Assembly: GCA_029547185.1 (NCBI GenBank)
Contig: JAKPPU010000110.1
Coordinates: 1-64,000, forward strand
From: Deltaproteobacteria bacterium
GTDB lineage: Bacteria; Desulfobacterota; Desulfomonilia; UBA1062
Length of the DNA stretch: 64,000 bases
Direction: 5' to 3'
Positions within the stretch are counted from its first letter, which is position 1; each line of letters begins with the position of its first letter. Both the position numbers and the translations under genes were made by a program. A model generated the notes under the pieces. It did not search any database. It was not told where the DNA came from and saw only the letters and a list, made by a program, of their open reading frames with translations. Of the stretch, positions 25,549 to 35,287 are shown piece after piece.

Positions 25549-27294
25549 TCAGAGCGACAGGCATGCCTTGGGCGGCGTTTCCAGCAGGCTTCTTCCGTTT
25601 CTTTCCAGCAGGCCGGCATCTTCGTTAAAGATATCGACCAGCTCGCACACCAGCATTGCCCGCAGGGCGAGGAGGGAACGGTCGGGAACCATGTTCCGCA
25701 CCTTGCGGGATTGCTGCACAACCCATGTCGGCAACAGCCGCTTGAGAGCGACGTGCATTCGCAGCCCGGCGTGCTTCCTGCTGTCTTCCTTCACCTGCCT
25801 GCTCATCTCCTCCAGGATATGCGGAGGCAACAGTTCGGCTGCAGTCCCGCCTTCGAGCGTTGCCCTGATATGGTCCACGAAATTCCGTTCTTTCAGATAG
25901 GCGTTCATGGCGTCATCTGCCGGGAGTTTCGCAAAGGGTATCTGCGGGCTCATCTTCGAGACTACCTTTACATACAAGCTTGCATTGGCAATGAGATCGT
26001 CCGGCATGCGGCGTATCATGCCGACGATAGACCTCGAAAGCAGGGGATTCGCTGTCTCGACGTAACCCGCCTTGATGGTATTCAGGCTTGCGAGGATGAG
26101 GGGATAACAGAAAAGTGCATACATCCGCTGGGCATATGTGAGCAGCGATTCGCCGGGATACTGCCGCATGCCCTCGGGAATCTCCTGCTCGGGCAATTCG
26201 AAGCGGGCCAGATCCTTCGGCCCGTAATAATCGGAGAGCAGCACCATGCCCGAATAGATTCGCGTACGGTTTTCGGAAAGCAACCGCTGGGACCCGACCG
26301 CCTCATCTCCACGGATCGTTCCCGTGCATCCCCGGGAGTATATTTCCCTCCAGACGGAAAATCCGTCGAGGTACGCAAAGAGCGCATCAGTGCACCCCTC
26401 CCCTTCCAAAAGGAACCTCCTCGCCAGAACGCTCACGGGCAGCGGCGCGATGTCTGTCTCAAGGTAATCGTGGGGCAGACCGTAGTGCCGTGCCAGCCGG
26501 GAGGCAATATACGCATCGTTGCCCGGTACATCCTTCGAGCTTCGGAGCCCCCAGGTGACACAATGAGGCTTCAGCGACCCATGGAGGAGCATGAGAAGGC
26601 AGCGGCTGTCATAGCCGCCCGAGAGGGTAAGCCACCATGTGCCTTCATTCCAGTCGTAGGACGTAACCTCTTGCCTGAGAATGGCTGAAAGCAGACGTTC
26701 CCACTCCTCGGAGGGTCTGTTTTCAGGGGCGAACAGGACAGGTTCACTGTCCACCTTCAGGGTCCATCTGCTCCGATCCAGCACCACCCGGCTGTCCGGC
26801 GCAATCCTGCAGATCCGCTCGTCCCAGCAGGTTTCCGGCCCCGGGGTCCCCGAAGAGAGGAACCAGGCAACAGCGGACCTGTTCAGCCTGAACTCGCCGA
26901 GGAATGAGATGATGGCCCTCTGTGATGTCGAGGCTATGAGCATATTCTCATCCATTGCATACCATATCGTACGGCTGGCAAGGATATCGCTCACCAGCTC
27001 CACCTTGTCGGGGTCGCACCGGAAAAGGGCGAATGTCCCGTCCGGCACGGCCGAACCGGGCTTCCACCAGTCCCTCGAAGGCCTCAGCATCAGGCCGAGG
27101 CATGCCGAAACACCGCTGACTCTGAGTTCGGGCGGCGGATTGATGAGTATGAGACGGACACACCTGTCTGAAAGAATGACCGGGCTTCGCGGTGTTATCC
27201 CCTCCGGCGTGAGCTGGTCGGCAACCCGTAAAAAGAGAGCCTCATCGGGAAGATCGAATGGAGACCGGGAACATACGAGAACGGCTTTAGCCAT
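25549..27294 (-). CDS. Asparagine synthetase-like protein without the glutaminase cysteine
   Basis: A 581-residue protein with the asparagine synthetase domain: PP-loop LSGGYDSRCLL near residue 228, GDEAVGSQ (the acidic motif after the loop) and a degenerate Ntn/GATase-like N-terminal domain. In true AsnB the residue after Met is Cys, the glutaminase nucleophile; here the protein starts MAKAVLV, so glutamine hydrolysis is not expected. Similar proteins occur in polysaccharide loci and may amidate uronic acid carboxyls with free ammonia or another amine. AAGGAG precedes the ATG. Confidence 0.85.
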   Translation of the reverse strand: MAKAVLVCSRSPFDLPDEALFLRVADQLTPEGITPRSPVILSDRCVRLILINPPPELRVSGVSACLGLMLRPSRDWWKPGSAVPDGTFALFRCDPDKVELVSDILASRTIWYAMDENMLIASTSQRAIISFLGEFRLNRSAVAWFLSSGTPGPETCWDERICRIAPDSRVVLDRSRWTLKVDSEPVLFAPENRPSEEWERLLSAILRQEVTSYDWNEGTWWLTLSGGYDSRCLLMLLHGSLKPHCVTWGLRSSKDVPGNDAYIASRLARHYGLPHDYLETDIAPLPVSVLARRFLLEGEGCTDALFAYLDGFSVWREIYSRGCTGTIRGDEAVGSQRLLSENRTRIYSGMVLLSDYYGPKDLARFELPEQEIPEGMRQYPGESLLTYAQRMYALFCYPLILASLNTIKAGYVETANPLLSRSIVGMIRRMPDDLIANASLYVKVVSKMSPQIPFAKLPADDAMNAYLKERNFVDHIRATLEGGTAAELLPPHILEEMSRQVKEDSRKHAGLRMHVALKRLLPTWVVQQSRKVRNMVPDRSLLALRAMLVCELVDIFNEDAGLLERNGRSLLETPPKACLSL

Positions 27295-27305
27295 ACAATA
27301 TCTCC

Positions 27306-28430
27306 TTAGATACGCGTATTCAGTTCAAGCCGGCGCAAACCATTCTGTGATACGGATCGGCTTATCACCTTTTCCCACAATCCGAGCACATGGTCGAAGC
27401 TGTATCTGGCAAGCACTTCGGAGGCACGCGAGGCGAGCCTCGCCCGTTCGTCAGGATTGCTCATGAGCAGATCCATTGCTGCGGCAAGGGCATCGACATC
27501 TTCGCAGGGTACGAGAATGCCGTTCTCGCCGTGCCGGACGATCTCGTCCACAGCACCTCCGCAGTCGGTTGCCACTACAGGAAGACCGGAGACCATGGCC
27601 TCGGTGAGCGCGTTCGGAAATCCCTCGACCCGGGAAGGAAGGACAAAGAGATCGGCATGAAGCAGGTGGGTCCTCACGTCTCTCGTTGCACCAATCAGTG
27701 CGACCCGACCCGACAGGCCCGATGCCTCGATCTGATTCTCCAGAGCACTGCGCTCAGGGCCTTCACCCAGGATGACCAGCCTCCACTCCGGGTGCCTTCC
27801 GCTCAATCTGGCAAAGGCTTCGATCAGGAGATCATGGCCTTTGATCGGATACAGGCTCCCTACGGAAATGATCTTGGGGTAGCCGTTGCAGGGGATGTCC
27901 TCCTCGTTTTCCACATCACCGTCCGGGAGAGCAACCGGGTTCGGTATGACGCATGCACGGACCCTGATGGATCGGGGGAGCCACCGGTATACCCTCTGGC
28001 TCAGAACGACAACACAGGCAGCAGTAGGGTAGAGCACTCTCCTGAGGATGCCGCGCACCTTTCCTATATCACGGCGAGAGGGATCAGAGCGCTCGGACAC
28101 GATGACAGGAATTCCGAGGCCGATCGTGGCGAGCAGCACGCTGATATTTGTATTGTCAATGAACGAGATGACGACATCCGGCCTGGTCGATCTGATCGAA
28201 GACCTCAGGACACGCAAGGCCTTCGCATTCCTCCTCAGGGCTTGGAAAAGATTTGCGGACTCTGCCGCAATGTCCAGAGGCAGCAGCGTTATGGAGGGAT
28301 GAAGGGGATAAAACGATTCCTTCTCCTTATTGATGAGCAGAACCGTGATGCGATGGCCGTCCATGGACCATGCGTTCGCCAGCCGGGCAAAGACGCGCTG
28401 TGCCCCGGCTGCGCTCATATCACATATCAC
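27306..28430 (-). CDS. GT4-family glycosyltransferase
   Basis: A 374-residue GT-B enzyme close to the capsular GalNAc/amylovoran transferase group: AAGAQRVFARLANAW, PNPVALPDG, ISVGSLYPIKGHDLLIEA and PSRVEGFPNALTEAMVSGLP. The only standard start in frame is a GTG that trims the first beta strand. The codons just before it (reading FTLVICDMS) look like native protein, so a non-standard start a few codons upstream is possible; no good ribosome site sits at the GTG. A GGAG lies about 35 bases before it. Confidence 0.9.
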   Translation of the reverse strand: MICDMSAAGAQRVFARLANAWSMDGHRITVLLINKEKESFYPLHPSITLLPLDIAAESANLFQALRRNAKALRVLRSSIRSTRPDVVISFIDNTNISVLLATIGLGIPVIVSERSDPSRRDIGKVRGILRRVLYPTAACVVVLSQRVYRWLPRSIRVRACVIPNPVALPDGDVENEEDIPCNGYPKIISVGSLYPIKGHDLLIEAFARLSGRHPEWRLVILGEGPERSALENQIEASGLSGRVALIGATRDVRTHLLHADLFVLPSRVEGFPNALTEAMVSGLPVVATDCGGAVDEIVRHGENGILVPCEDVDALAAAMDLLMSNPDERARLASRASEVLARYSFDHVLGLWEKVISRSVSQNGLRRLELNTRI

Positions 28431-28481
28431 GAGAGTGAAATTGATCGGAGGTTCTCCAAAAGGATATTGAAGGATTGCGGA

Positions 28482-29258
28482 TCACTGAGCCGCCGGCATT
28501 GACCCGAGAAAGGTCCGCATGCGCCTGACCACGGGAACTGCCAGCCTCGCCCTCAAGGTCACCAGCTGCTCCCCGTTCCATCCCTGAGACGGAGTGCCCC
28601 CGAACCCCTCTTTGAAGATATTGATGCGCATGCGCTCCTTGTCGTCCGTTCCGGTGTACCACCCCCCGAAATCATAAGTGTGCACGCCTTCCGATCTGAA
28701 GCGAAGCATGTCGGTCCAGTGCAGGGTCCGGTTGGCCCCGCCTATCATGTTCCTGAATTCCGAGTCGGGGCTGCTGCGGAAGAGAGAGCCCGAATGCCAT
28801 GCCCTCGCTCTTCCGGCCATGATTATGTGCGAGTGATATACGAGAGGTCCGTGATGAGGGGTTTCGGCCCACGAGATATCGAGGGAAGAGGCCTGGGCAT
28901 ATCGTATGAGCTCTTCAGGGGATGCTTCCCCCACCCCTTTCATTCTGGCGAAGTTGTTGTAGAAGGAGCAGAACCGATCGAGCACTCCGAAGTCCTTGTG
29001 GTCCCAGCTCCTGCATATCACCCCATGAGACGACCGGGCCCTCTTTATGTCCTGGCGGGTGTTCCTGTTGAGCTTGCTCCACAGCTCGTCCTCACTCTTG
29101 CCGAGGTCGATCAGCAGGGTCCATCTCGGGGTGCAGACAGCCCCCGGAATGGATTCGGGAACATGGCGATACCGTATGATGTCAGCCTTGATTCCTGCGG
29201 GCGATTCATTGAACCAGACTTCGGCAATGCGCAGCCCGGAGGATGTGTATATCAGCAT
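28482..29258 (-). CDS. FemAB/GNAT-like acyltransferase
   Basis: A 258-residue GNAT-fold protein of the group found beside exosortase-type polysaccharide genes. Recognisable segments are WTLLIDLGKSEDELWSKL, NRNTRQDIKRARSSHGV, HIIMAGRARAWHSGSLFR, the conserved NRTLHWTDMLRF and YDFGGWYTG. Related proteins transfer aminoacyl or acyl groups; the actual acceptor is unknown. GGAGG stands ahead of the ATG, and the start overlaps the upstream stop by seven bases. Confidence 0.82.
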   Translation of the reverse strand: MLIYTSSGLRIAEVWFNESPAGIKADIIRYRHVPESIPGAVCTPRWTLLIDLGKSEDELWSKLNRNTRQDIKRARSSHGVICRSWDHKDFGVLDRFCSFYNNFARMKGVGEASPEELIRYAQASSLDISWAETPHHGPLVYHSHIIMAGRARAWHSGSLFRSSPDSEFRNMIGGANRTLHWTDMLRFRSEGVHTYDFGGWYTGTDDKERMRINIFKEGFGGTPSQGWNGEQLVTLRARLAVPVVRRMRTFLGSMPAAQ

Positions 29259-30583
29259 AACGAACCTCCGATCCGGGACGATGGAAGGATACCCGGATAT
29301 AGATATTTTGTGACAGCCCCGACAAATTCCCCGAAGGGGCCGGCGTGTTTGCGCACATCGAAATTCTCTTCAGCGCAATGCCTGGCTCGATCCCTCATTT
29401 TAAGCCTGGTCTCTGCATTCATGCCTGCGGCACGGATCATGGCCGAGGCGAGGGCCTGATCCGACAGATCGGGCACGATGATGGCATTCTGTCCATCGTG
29501 GAGGTATTCGCCCAAGTCGCTGAAGGTGTTGCAGATAAGGGGAACGCCGCAGGAGAGGTATTCAGGAACCCGTGACGGGAAGCAGGCCTTCGACCACCTG
29601 GCATCTTCACGGAAGAGGACACCGAAATCAGCATCGTCTATGATGGATCGCAGGCGGTCTTCATCTACCCAGCCGTGGAACACGACCGCACCTCCCAGCT
29701 CCTCGATCAACCGGCCCCTCGGGCCGAGGGAATAAAAGATCTCCTCTCTGGGCCGACCGACGTATTCAATGGATACGTTCACTCCCTGTGCCCTTGCACG
29801 AGCTACCGCGCCGATGATGAGATCCTGGCGGTCGCGAATGACGCTCCCGAACATAACGAGCTTCAAACGGTCCTTGCGAGGAACACTGCTCTCCACCTTT
29901 TTCCAGCGCGGATCATGGGTATCCAGCACCGGAGGGAGCCTCAGGAACCGGCAGCCGCGGCCGCGATAGTACCTCTCGAAATATCTGCTGATGCCGATCA
30001 CCCCGTCGGAGAGCGGGACTGCACACCGAATGCGCAGCTCCATGTCAAGCAGGCTGACCCATTTCAGCGTATAGGCGGAATAACGGCGATCATGCCACTC
30101 GACCTCCTCCGAGATCATGCCTATCCTCTTCCTCCGGCAGAAATCCCGCAGCCTCAGACAGAACCCTATGTGCCCTTTGAGGGAAATAACGGCACACACC
30201 CCTGAAAGATCCGCACGACGCAGCATGTCCAATACGGGCGCCCTTTTGCCTGTGTACGTCTTCAGGGTTTCCAGCTTTGATGACCCGTCGGTGGTGCAGT
30301 CGCCGGCAGGCATGTAAGGCATTCCCTTCCACGAATAGAACCTGCCGGAGACCTCGAGGTCTTCCCGCCTGCCGTCATCCGAAAAGGGAAGCAGCAGCGG
30401 AGAATACCCTGCGAAGAAGGCCACCCGTGCAACGTTGAATGCATGCTCGGCTGCGGCACCGCTTCCGGGGAGCCCGAAAGGACCGGTTATGAGAACGATG
30501 GGCCGGGATGTATTCAGGACAGACGCAAACGACAGCACGGGGCTTTCCTTAAGATTTATCAACCTATTCGCATAAGTGATCAT
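29252..30583 (-). CDS. GT4-like glycosyltransferase
   Basis: A 443-residue GT-B type protein, more divergent than its neighbours. VLITGPFGLPGSGAAAEHAF resembles the N-terminal glycine loop. DGVIGISRYFERYY, LKLVMFGSVIRDRQDLIIGA and CFPSRVPEYLSCGVPLICN mark the C-terminal donor domain. The usual EX7E motif is not clean, so the donor-binding residues may differ. AGGAAAG precedes the ATG; the gene overlaps the acetyltransferase upstream by 20 bases. Confidence 0.85.
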   Translation of the reverse strand: MITYANRLINLKESPVLSFASVLNTSRPIVLITGPFGLPGSGAAAEHAFNVARVAFFAGYSPLLLPFSDDGRREDLEVSGRFYSWKGMPYMPAGDCTTDGSSKLETLKTYTGKRAPVLDMLRRADLSGVCAVISLKGHIGFCLRLRDFCRRKRIGMISEEVEWHDRRYSAYTLKWVSLLDMELRIRCAVPLSDGVIGISRYFERYYRGRGCRFLRLPPVLDTHDPRWKKVESSVPRKDRLKLVMFGSVIRDRQDLIIGAVARARAQGVNVSIEYVGRPREEIFYSLGPRGRLIEELGGAVVFHGWVDEDRLRSIIDDADFGVLFREDARWSKACFPSRVPEYLSCGVPLICNTFSDLGEYLHDGQNAIIVPDLSDQALASAMIRAAGMNAETRLKMRDRARHCAEENFDVRKHAGPFGEFVGAVTKYLYPGILPSSRIGGSLC

Positions 30584-31262
30584 GAGCTCTTTCCTGTTTA
30601 TTGATTGGAGAAAACATCCTTAAACCCGGGCTACTGTTTGGATACACGCCCTTTGAGACCTTGCCGGTCACTCGTGCCGGATTGCCGGCAGCGACTGCAA
30701 GAGGCGGGACATCACGGGTTACCACGGCGCCTGCTCCGACCACAGAGCCATGCCCCAGGCAAACGCCCTTGAGCACAATGGCCCTGGAGCCTATGAATAC
30801 ATCATCCTCTACGACAACCGGGGCGCTCCGAGCCGGCTCCCGTCTTGATCTCTCATCAGGCGCCAGAGGGTGGGCATCCGTATCGAGTATGAGTGCCCCC
30901 GAACCTATCAGAACGCGATTGCCGATCCTGACATGGTTGCCCGCAAGTATGCTGCATCCGCTCATCCCCACATCATCCCCGATCTCCAGCAGCGCGCCCT
31001 TCCCCCATGCCGTCAGGATAACCTCCTGGAACACGCCTATGGAATTCCCTCTGCTCCGGCTGTGCGCCCTGAATCTCTCCCCTATGGAGATCCTTGCCCC
31101 CGGACCATACTGTCTGAAGGAAGGGCGCCCGTAGAGACGCCACCCGTACCTCCATCGGACCCCCTGGGAAGAGCACCAGTACCAGGCTAGAGGAATGGAG
31201 AGGATGTAGGGAAGGTCGAGGATGAGGCGCCTCGTTTCCTTGGGAATGAATGAGTACCACAT
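30564..31262 (-). CDS. Left-handed beta-helix acyltransferase (WcaF/maltose O-acetyltransferase type)
   Basis: A 232-residue hexapeptide-repeat acetyltransferase. Repeats include LEIGDDVGMSGCSILAG, VRIGNRVLIGSGALILDTD, the DAHPL active-site histidine segment, VVVEDDVFIGSRAIVLKG and GSVVGAGAVVTRDVPPLAV. An N-terminal hydrophobic stretch (LPYILSIPLAWYW) may associate with the membrane. It probably O-acetylates a sugar of the repeat unit. No strong ribosome site is seen, so it may rely on readthrough from upstream translation. Confidence 0.9.
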   Translation of the reverse strand: MWYSFIPKETRRLILDLPYILSIPLAWYWCSSQGVRWRYGWRLYGRPSFRQYGPGARISIGERFRAHSRSRGNSIGVFQEVILTAWGKGALLEIGDDVGMSGCSILAGNHVRIGNRVLIGSGALILDTDAHPLAPDERSRREPARSAPVVVEDDVFIGSRAIVLKGVCLGHGSVVGAGAVVTRDVPPLAVAAGNPARVTGKVSKGVYPNSSPGLRMFSPINKQERAHDHLCE

Positions 31263-31308
31263 AATAAGGTTAAGCGACCTGTTTCCTCAGTCTTGGATAA
31301 TCCCGATT

Positions 31309-32496
31309 TCAGGGGACGCTGCCTTCGATCGCCCTGAGATATACTTGCAGGACCTCCCTGTATCCCTGATCGTGATCCACGCCTATCGGCCCGCGCACGG
31401 CCCGGGAGCCGTTTTCCAGCGCCCTGCATATGCCCTCGAGAAACCTGTCCTGGTCGCGTGAAGGAAAAACGATCGTGCCTGCCGGTCTCGAGGCAGCGTC
31501 GCTTGCCACCACCGGCGTGCCCACTGAAAGCGATTCACGTACGGCCACGGCATCGCCGTCGGTGCTCGTGGGCCTGAGATAGACTGAGCTGGCAGCCCAC
31601 AGGGGCAATGCCTCGGGCAAAGGACGGGTGATGAACAGGACATCGTCCTTCAGGCCGAGGTCGGACACACTCCTTTTCAGCATCCGGTGATATTCCGGCA
31701 GATGCGGTTCGGGTACGCAAATGACAAGCCCCATGGACGGGAACGTGCTCCGGAGCGTATGCAGGGCTTCTATCGCCATGTCGAACCCGTACATGTCCAC
31801 CCCGTTTTCCATCCGGTAGCGGAAACCATAGATGCTCATTACCGGCCGGTGGGCGCAGCAGAAGGCATCAATATCACGCGGGAGCCGGCAGGCCGACCTC
31901 CGCTCCTCATCGAGGGGGATAAAGGCCGGGATTACCGTCACGTTATGTCTGCTCACGCCGTGCGCTGCGAGCTGCTCCTTGATATGGCTGCTTACGGCGA
32001 TCCACTGAACCTTTCTCTGCCGGGTGAAAAGCCTGCAGAAGAAGCGCAGCGGCAGGGGGGTCTCCGCCCATCGGTCTGCATCGCGCTGATCGTGCACCGT
32101 AATCACGACCCGCCTGCCCATCGCATGAAGGCGGAGAAGAGATGGAGAGAAGTACATCCATGAGTCGTGGAAGTGGACGATGCCCCTCCTTACAGGGATG
32201 CCGGGATAGAGCACGAACCACAGATAATCCAGAGGCCACCCCAGGTAGGGCCTGGGAAAGACCTCCCTGTCGTGTTCGGTCTCTCTCTGCCAGCCCGAAT
32301 GACAATATACCCGGCTCTTAATGCCGGCATGCAGAAGGCGGCTGTGAAGCCGGCGCACGTGGACGGATACGCCGCCATACGTCGGCGGGTACGGGCCGGT
32401 CAGTGTGATCGCATGGCCTCTGATCCTGTCCTCGAGCATCTCACACGTGGACAGCCCGCTTTTGGACCCGGAGAGGCAAGCGGCCCGATTATCCAT
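31309..32496 (-). CDS. GT4-family glycosyltransferase
   Basis: A 395-residue GT-B enzyme: ITLTGPYPPTYGGVSVHVRRL, VHFHDSWMYFSP, IAVSSHIKEQLAAHGV and the donor site RPTSTDGDAVAVRESLSVG, where the second Glu of EX7E aligns with RESLSVG. The ATG at 32496 overlaps the stop of the Wzy-like gene by eight bases; a GTG ten codons upstream (AGAGG ahead) is an equally possible start. The conserved domain begins well after either. Confidence 0.88.
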   Translation of the reverse strand: MDNRAACLSGSKSGLSTCEMLEDRIRGHAITLTGPYPPTYGGVSVHVRRLHSRLLHAGIKSRVYCHSGWQRETEHDREVFPRPYLGWPLDYLWFVLYPGIPVRRGIVHFHDSWMYFSPSLLRLHAMGRRVVITVHDQRDADRWAETPLPLRFFCRLFTRQRKVQWIAVSSHIKEQLAAHGVSRHNVTVIPAFIPLDEERRSACRLPRDIDAFCCAHRPVMSIYGFRYRMENGVDMYGFDMAIEALHTLRSTFPSMGLVICVPEPHLPEYHRMLKRSVSDLGLKDDVLFITRPLPEALPLWAASSVYLRPTSTDGDAVAVRESLSVGTPVVASDAASRPAGTIVFPSRDQDRFLEGICRALENGSRAVRGPIGVDHDQGYREVLQVYLRAIEGSVP

Positions 32497-33907
32497 TCTC
32501 TGAAACCTCTGCTTGAAGTTCGTCACGCGCCTCTTTCACCGGTATGACAGGGATCACCAGTGCCAGTATCTGCCATCCCCAGTTGTAGTAAAAGGGGCTG
32601 ATGCCCATGGAGGATATGACGAGGAAGACGAGCCATGCAATCGACACTGTCCGGAAATATCCTTCATGGCGAAGCGATGACCGCCATGCTATCCAGAGCA
32701 GCCCCAGAAAGGAGAACAGGCCGAACACACCGTAGTCGAGAAGCATCTCCGTGAAATTGTTGTGGGAGTGCTCTCCGTCGAGCACCACGTATGTCGATCC
32801 GGTTCCCGAGCCCAGTATTTTATTGTCAAGGGAGGTATCCATCCAATATCTGTACGCCGACTTGATGAGCTCGATCCGGTTGCCCTGTTTTTCGACCGGA
32901 ATATCGAGGAACCTGCTTTTATAGCCCGAAAGGAGCTCGGACTGCCAGAAGAGGAAAACCGATGCGACCATGGCGCCTATTACTGTGGCGGTGATCAGAT
33001 AGCGACGGGAAAACAAACCTCCGAGCAGGATGATGACAACCACTGTCAGACACAGAGCAACTGCGGCGCTCCTGGACTCGCAATAAATGAGGGCAAGACC
33101 TGCAGTGCATATGGCGGCCAGGGACCCCGCCTTCAGGATGATCTGAAGGACCCCGTGCCTGCCATGAAACAGGTATGTGAACAATGGGATGAGGCCCAGG
33201 CAAATCCAGCAGGAAAGGTAATTCGGGTCGAATAAGCCCGTTCCCCTTTCAAACCATGCAGGACCGCCTGCCATATGAGCCCTCCAGATAGTCCAGACAG
33301 AGAGGACGACCGAGCATCCCGCCAGGGTCCAGATCAGTATGCGCCGATCGAATTCAGTCCTGTATTGCCACAGGGCTAAAAAGAAGAGCGGATACGACAG
33401 AAAACGGTTCATGGAGGCGAGGTTTCTCGAGCTCGAGTTGAGCTCGGCGGATAGGACGAATCCTGCGAACAGGAGGAACATGAAAATCGCCGATGGAGGC
33501 ACGGTGAGCCGCGACGGCCTCCAGAAACGGGATATGACGTTCACCAGCATCGTTACCATGATGATCCACGGGAGATGGGTTACGATCGAGGAGCCCCTCA
33601 TCAGGATTTCCGGTGTCAGATAGGCGGCGAAGAGAAGGAGAGGCAGCACCGGAGGGTAAACCAGTCCGCATATGACCGTGACCGGCACCAATACCAGCCT
33701 GCTTGCATCCCCTGTATGGAGAAAAGACCATCCTGTCGCGAGAAGCGCCACGATGAGCATTGCCAGGATGGTCGTCCTGCCCATGTCTTCAGATGAAGGC
33801 CGATCGGCATCGGATGCCGGCACATCTTCGGGCACGGCATCAACCGGTCGTGAATAGTAATCGGAGATCACTTCCACCGAATTGTCTTGTCCTAGCCTGT
33901 CACCCAT
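32489..33907 (-). CDS. O-antigen ligase/Wzy polymerase-family membrane protein
   Basis: A 472-residue protein with about eleven membrane segments and the Wzy_C/O-antigen-ligase region. A large periplasmic loop is followed by [23 protein letters not shown], the conserved His-Asn-x-x-x-E-x-x-x-x-x-G-x-x-G signature. It either polymerises repeat units (Wzy) or ligates the finished chain to an acceptor (WaaL-like); the sequence cannot decide. It overlaps the Wzt gene by 16 bases, suggesting the ligase or terminal reading alongside ABC export. Confidence 0.87.
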   Translation of the reverse strand: MGDRLGQDNSVEVISDYYSRPVDAVPEDVPASDADRPSSEDMGRTTILAMLIVALLATGWSFLHTGDASRLVLVPVTVICGLVYPPVLPLLLFAAYLTPEILMRGSSIVTHLPWIIMVTMLVNVISRFWRPSRLTVPPSAIFMFLLFAGFVLSAELNSSSRNLASMNRFLSYPLFFLALWQYRTEFDRRILIWTLAGCSVVLSVWTIWRAHMAGGPAWFERGTGLFDPNYLSCWICLGLIPLFTYLFHGRHGVLQIILKAGSLAAICTAGLALIYCESRSAAVALCLTVVVIILLGGLFSRRYLITATVIGAMVASVFLFWQSELLSGYKSRFLDIPVEKQGNRIELIKSAYRYWMDTSLDNKILGSGTGSTYVVLDGEHSHNNFTEMLLDYGVFGLFSFLGLLWIAWRSSLRHEGYFRTVSIAWLVFLVISSMGISPFYYNWGWQILALVIPVIPVKEARDELQAEVSENG

Positions 33908-35211
33908 GCTTTCTTCGGATTGCTTCTTTCACCGTCTGAGCATGCAAACTCGGCATCGAGGTGAACGCATCCCTGATTCCCCTGAATGAAGGACCTGTTG
34001 ATCCCTGCGGGATCGGAGCAGATGACTTCGAACTCGAGGATGCCGTTCTGCCAGTCAAAGGCCTTGCTCCCGCCGATGATGAGATCTATGAAATATCCTC
34101 CTTCTGCCAGGGGGAGACAGGGGATCCGGCAGGAGAGGATCGACGCCTTTTTCGGGGAGAGCTTGAATTCCATGCCGTACCGCAGCCCGCTCGGGATGAA
34201 GATTATCGGGCGGTACTGGTTGTCGCGGATGATGACCTCGAAGGTGACGGACATCTCCCGTACCGCGCAGCACGCGGCTTCGATCACGATCCCCTCTCCG
34301 TAGCTTATCCGTCCTTGGGGGGGCTCCGCGATCTTTGCCGTCAGCATGAACGCCTCCGCTGCCTTTGCATGCTCATCCCTCACATACTGCTTTCTCAAGC
34401 CGCTGCTTCCCAGGTATTCATCGACAACCCGTGAAGACCGGTCATCGATCACGATGCTTCCGTTGTGCAGAAGGATGGACCTGGGGCACAGCTGCAGGAT
34501 CGCACCCATGTTATGGCTCACGAACAGAACCGTCCTGCCGCTGCTTGCCACTTCACCCATCCTTCCGAGGCACTTTTTCTGAAATGCCGCATCTCCCACT
34601 GCCAGCACCTCATCCACCACCAGGATCTCGGGCTCCAGGTGAGCGGCTACGGCAAAGGCCAGCCTGACATACATCCCGCTCGAGTACCTCTTGACCGGTG
34701 TATCGAGGAACTTCTCCACCTCGGCGAAATGAACGATCTCATCGAACTTCCGTTGGACTTCCGCCCTGGTCATCCCGAGGATCGCCCCGTTGAGGTAGAT
34801 GTTTTCCTTTCCGGTGAGCTCGGAATGGAATCCGGTGCCCACCTCGAGCAGGCTGGCCAGCCGCCCCCGCAGACGGAACCTGCCGGTGGTCGGCTCGGTG
34901 ATCCGGCTGAGGATCTTGAGCAAGGTGCTCTTTCCCGCACCGTTCTTCCCGATGATTCCCACCGACTCACCCCGGTGTATTTCCAGAGAGATACCTTTAA
35001 GCGCCCAGAAGTCCTCGACCGAAGGAGACAGGGTTGCGGCAGGAATGCCCCTGATAAAGGGACGCCGGACTGCATTCCAGCACTGCTTGACCAGATATCC
35101 GGACCTCTCGACCACGGCCTCCCGGAGAGAGTAATACCTTTGACCGCCGAAGTGATGGTTCAAGCGATATCTCTTGCCCAGATTCTCTACGGTAATGATG
35201 GGATGTGTCAT
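33892..35211 (-). CDS. wzt: Polysaccharide ABC exporter ATPase with C-terminal carbohydrate-binding domain
   Basis: A 439-residue Wzt. The nucleotide-binding domain carries Walker [10 protein letters not shown], signature [12 protein letters not shown] and Walker [13 protein letters not shown], with SHNMG as the H-loop. Residues from about 260 onward form the Wzt C-terminal beta-sandwich ([42 protein letters not shown]) that binds the modified end of the polymer and sets substrate choice. It pairs with the Wzm permease gene, from which it is split by the radical SAM gene. Confidence 0.95.
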   Translation of the reverse strand: MTHPIITVENLGKRYRLNHHFGGQRYYSLREAVVERSGYLVKQCWNAVRRPFIRGIPAATLSPSVEDFWALKGISLEIHRGESVGIIGKNGAGKSTLLKILSRITEPTTGRFRLRGRLASLLEVGTGFHSELTGKENIYLNGAILGMTRAEVQRKFDEIVHFAEVEKFLDTPVKRYSSGMYVRLAFAVAAHLEPEILVVDEVLAVGDAAFQKKCLGRMGEVASSGRTVLFVSHNMGAILQLCPRSILLHNGSIVIDDRSSRVVDEYLGSSGLRKQYVRDEHAKAAEAFMLTAKIAEPPQGRISYGEGIVIEAACCAVREMSVTFEVIIRDNQYRPIIFIPSGLRYGMEFKLSPKKASILSCRIPCLPLAEGGYFIDLIIGGSKAFDWQNGILEFEVICSDPAGINRSFIQGNQGCVHLDAEFACSDGERSNPKKAWVTG

Positions 35212-35287
35212 GTAATGAGCTCGCCCCTTGAGCAGGACCAGGGAACAGGGGATTCGGCGAACAGTTGGATCTGCAGAGTCAGTCGGA

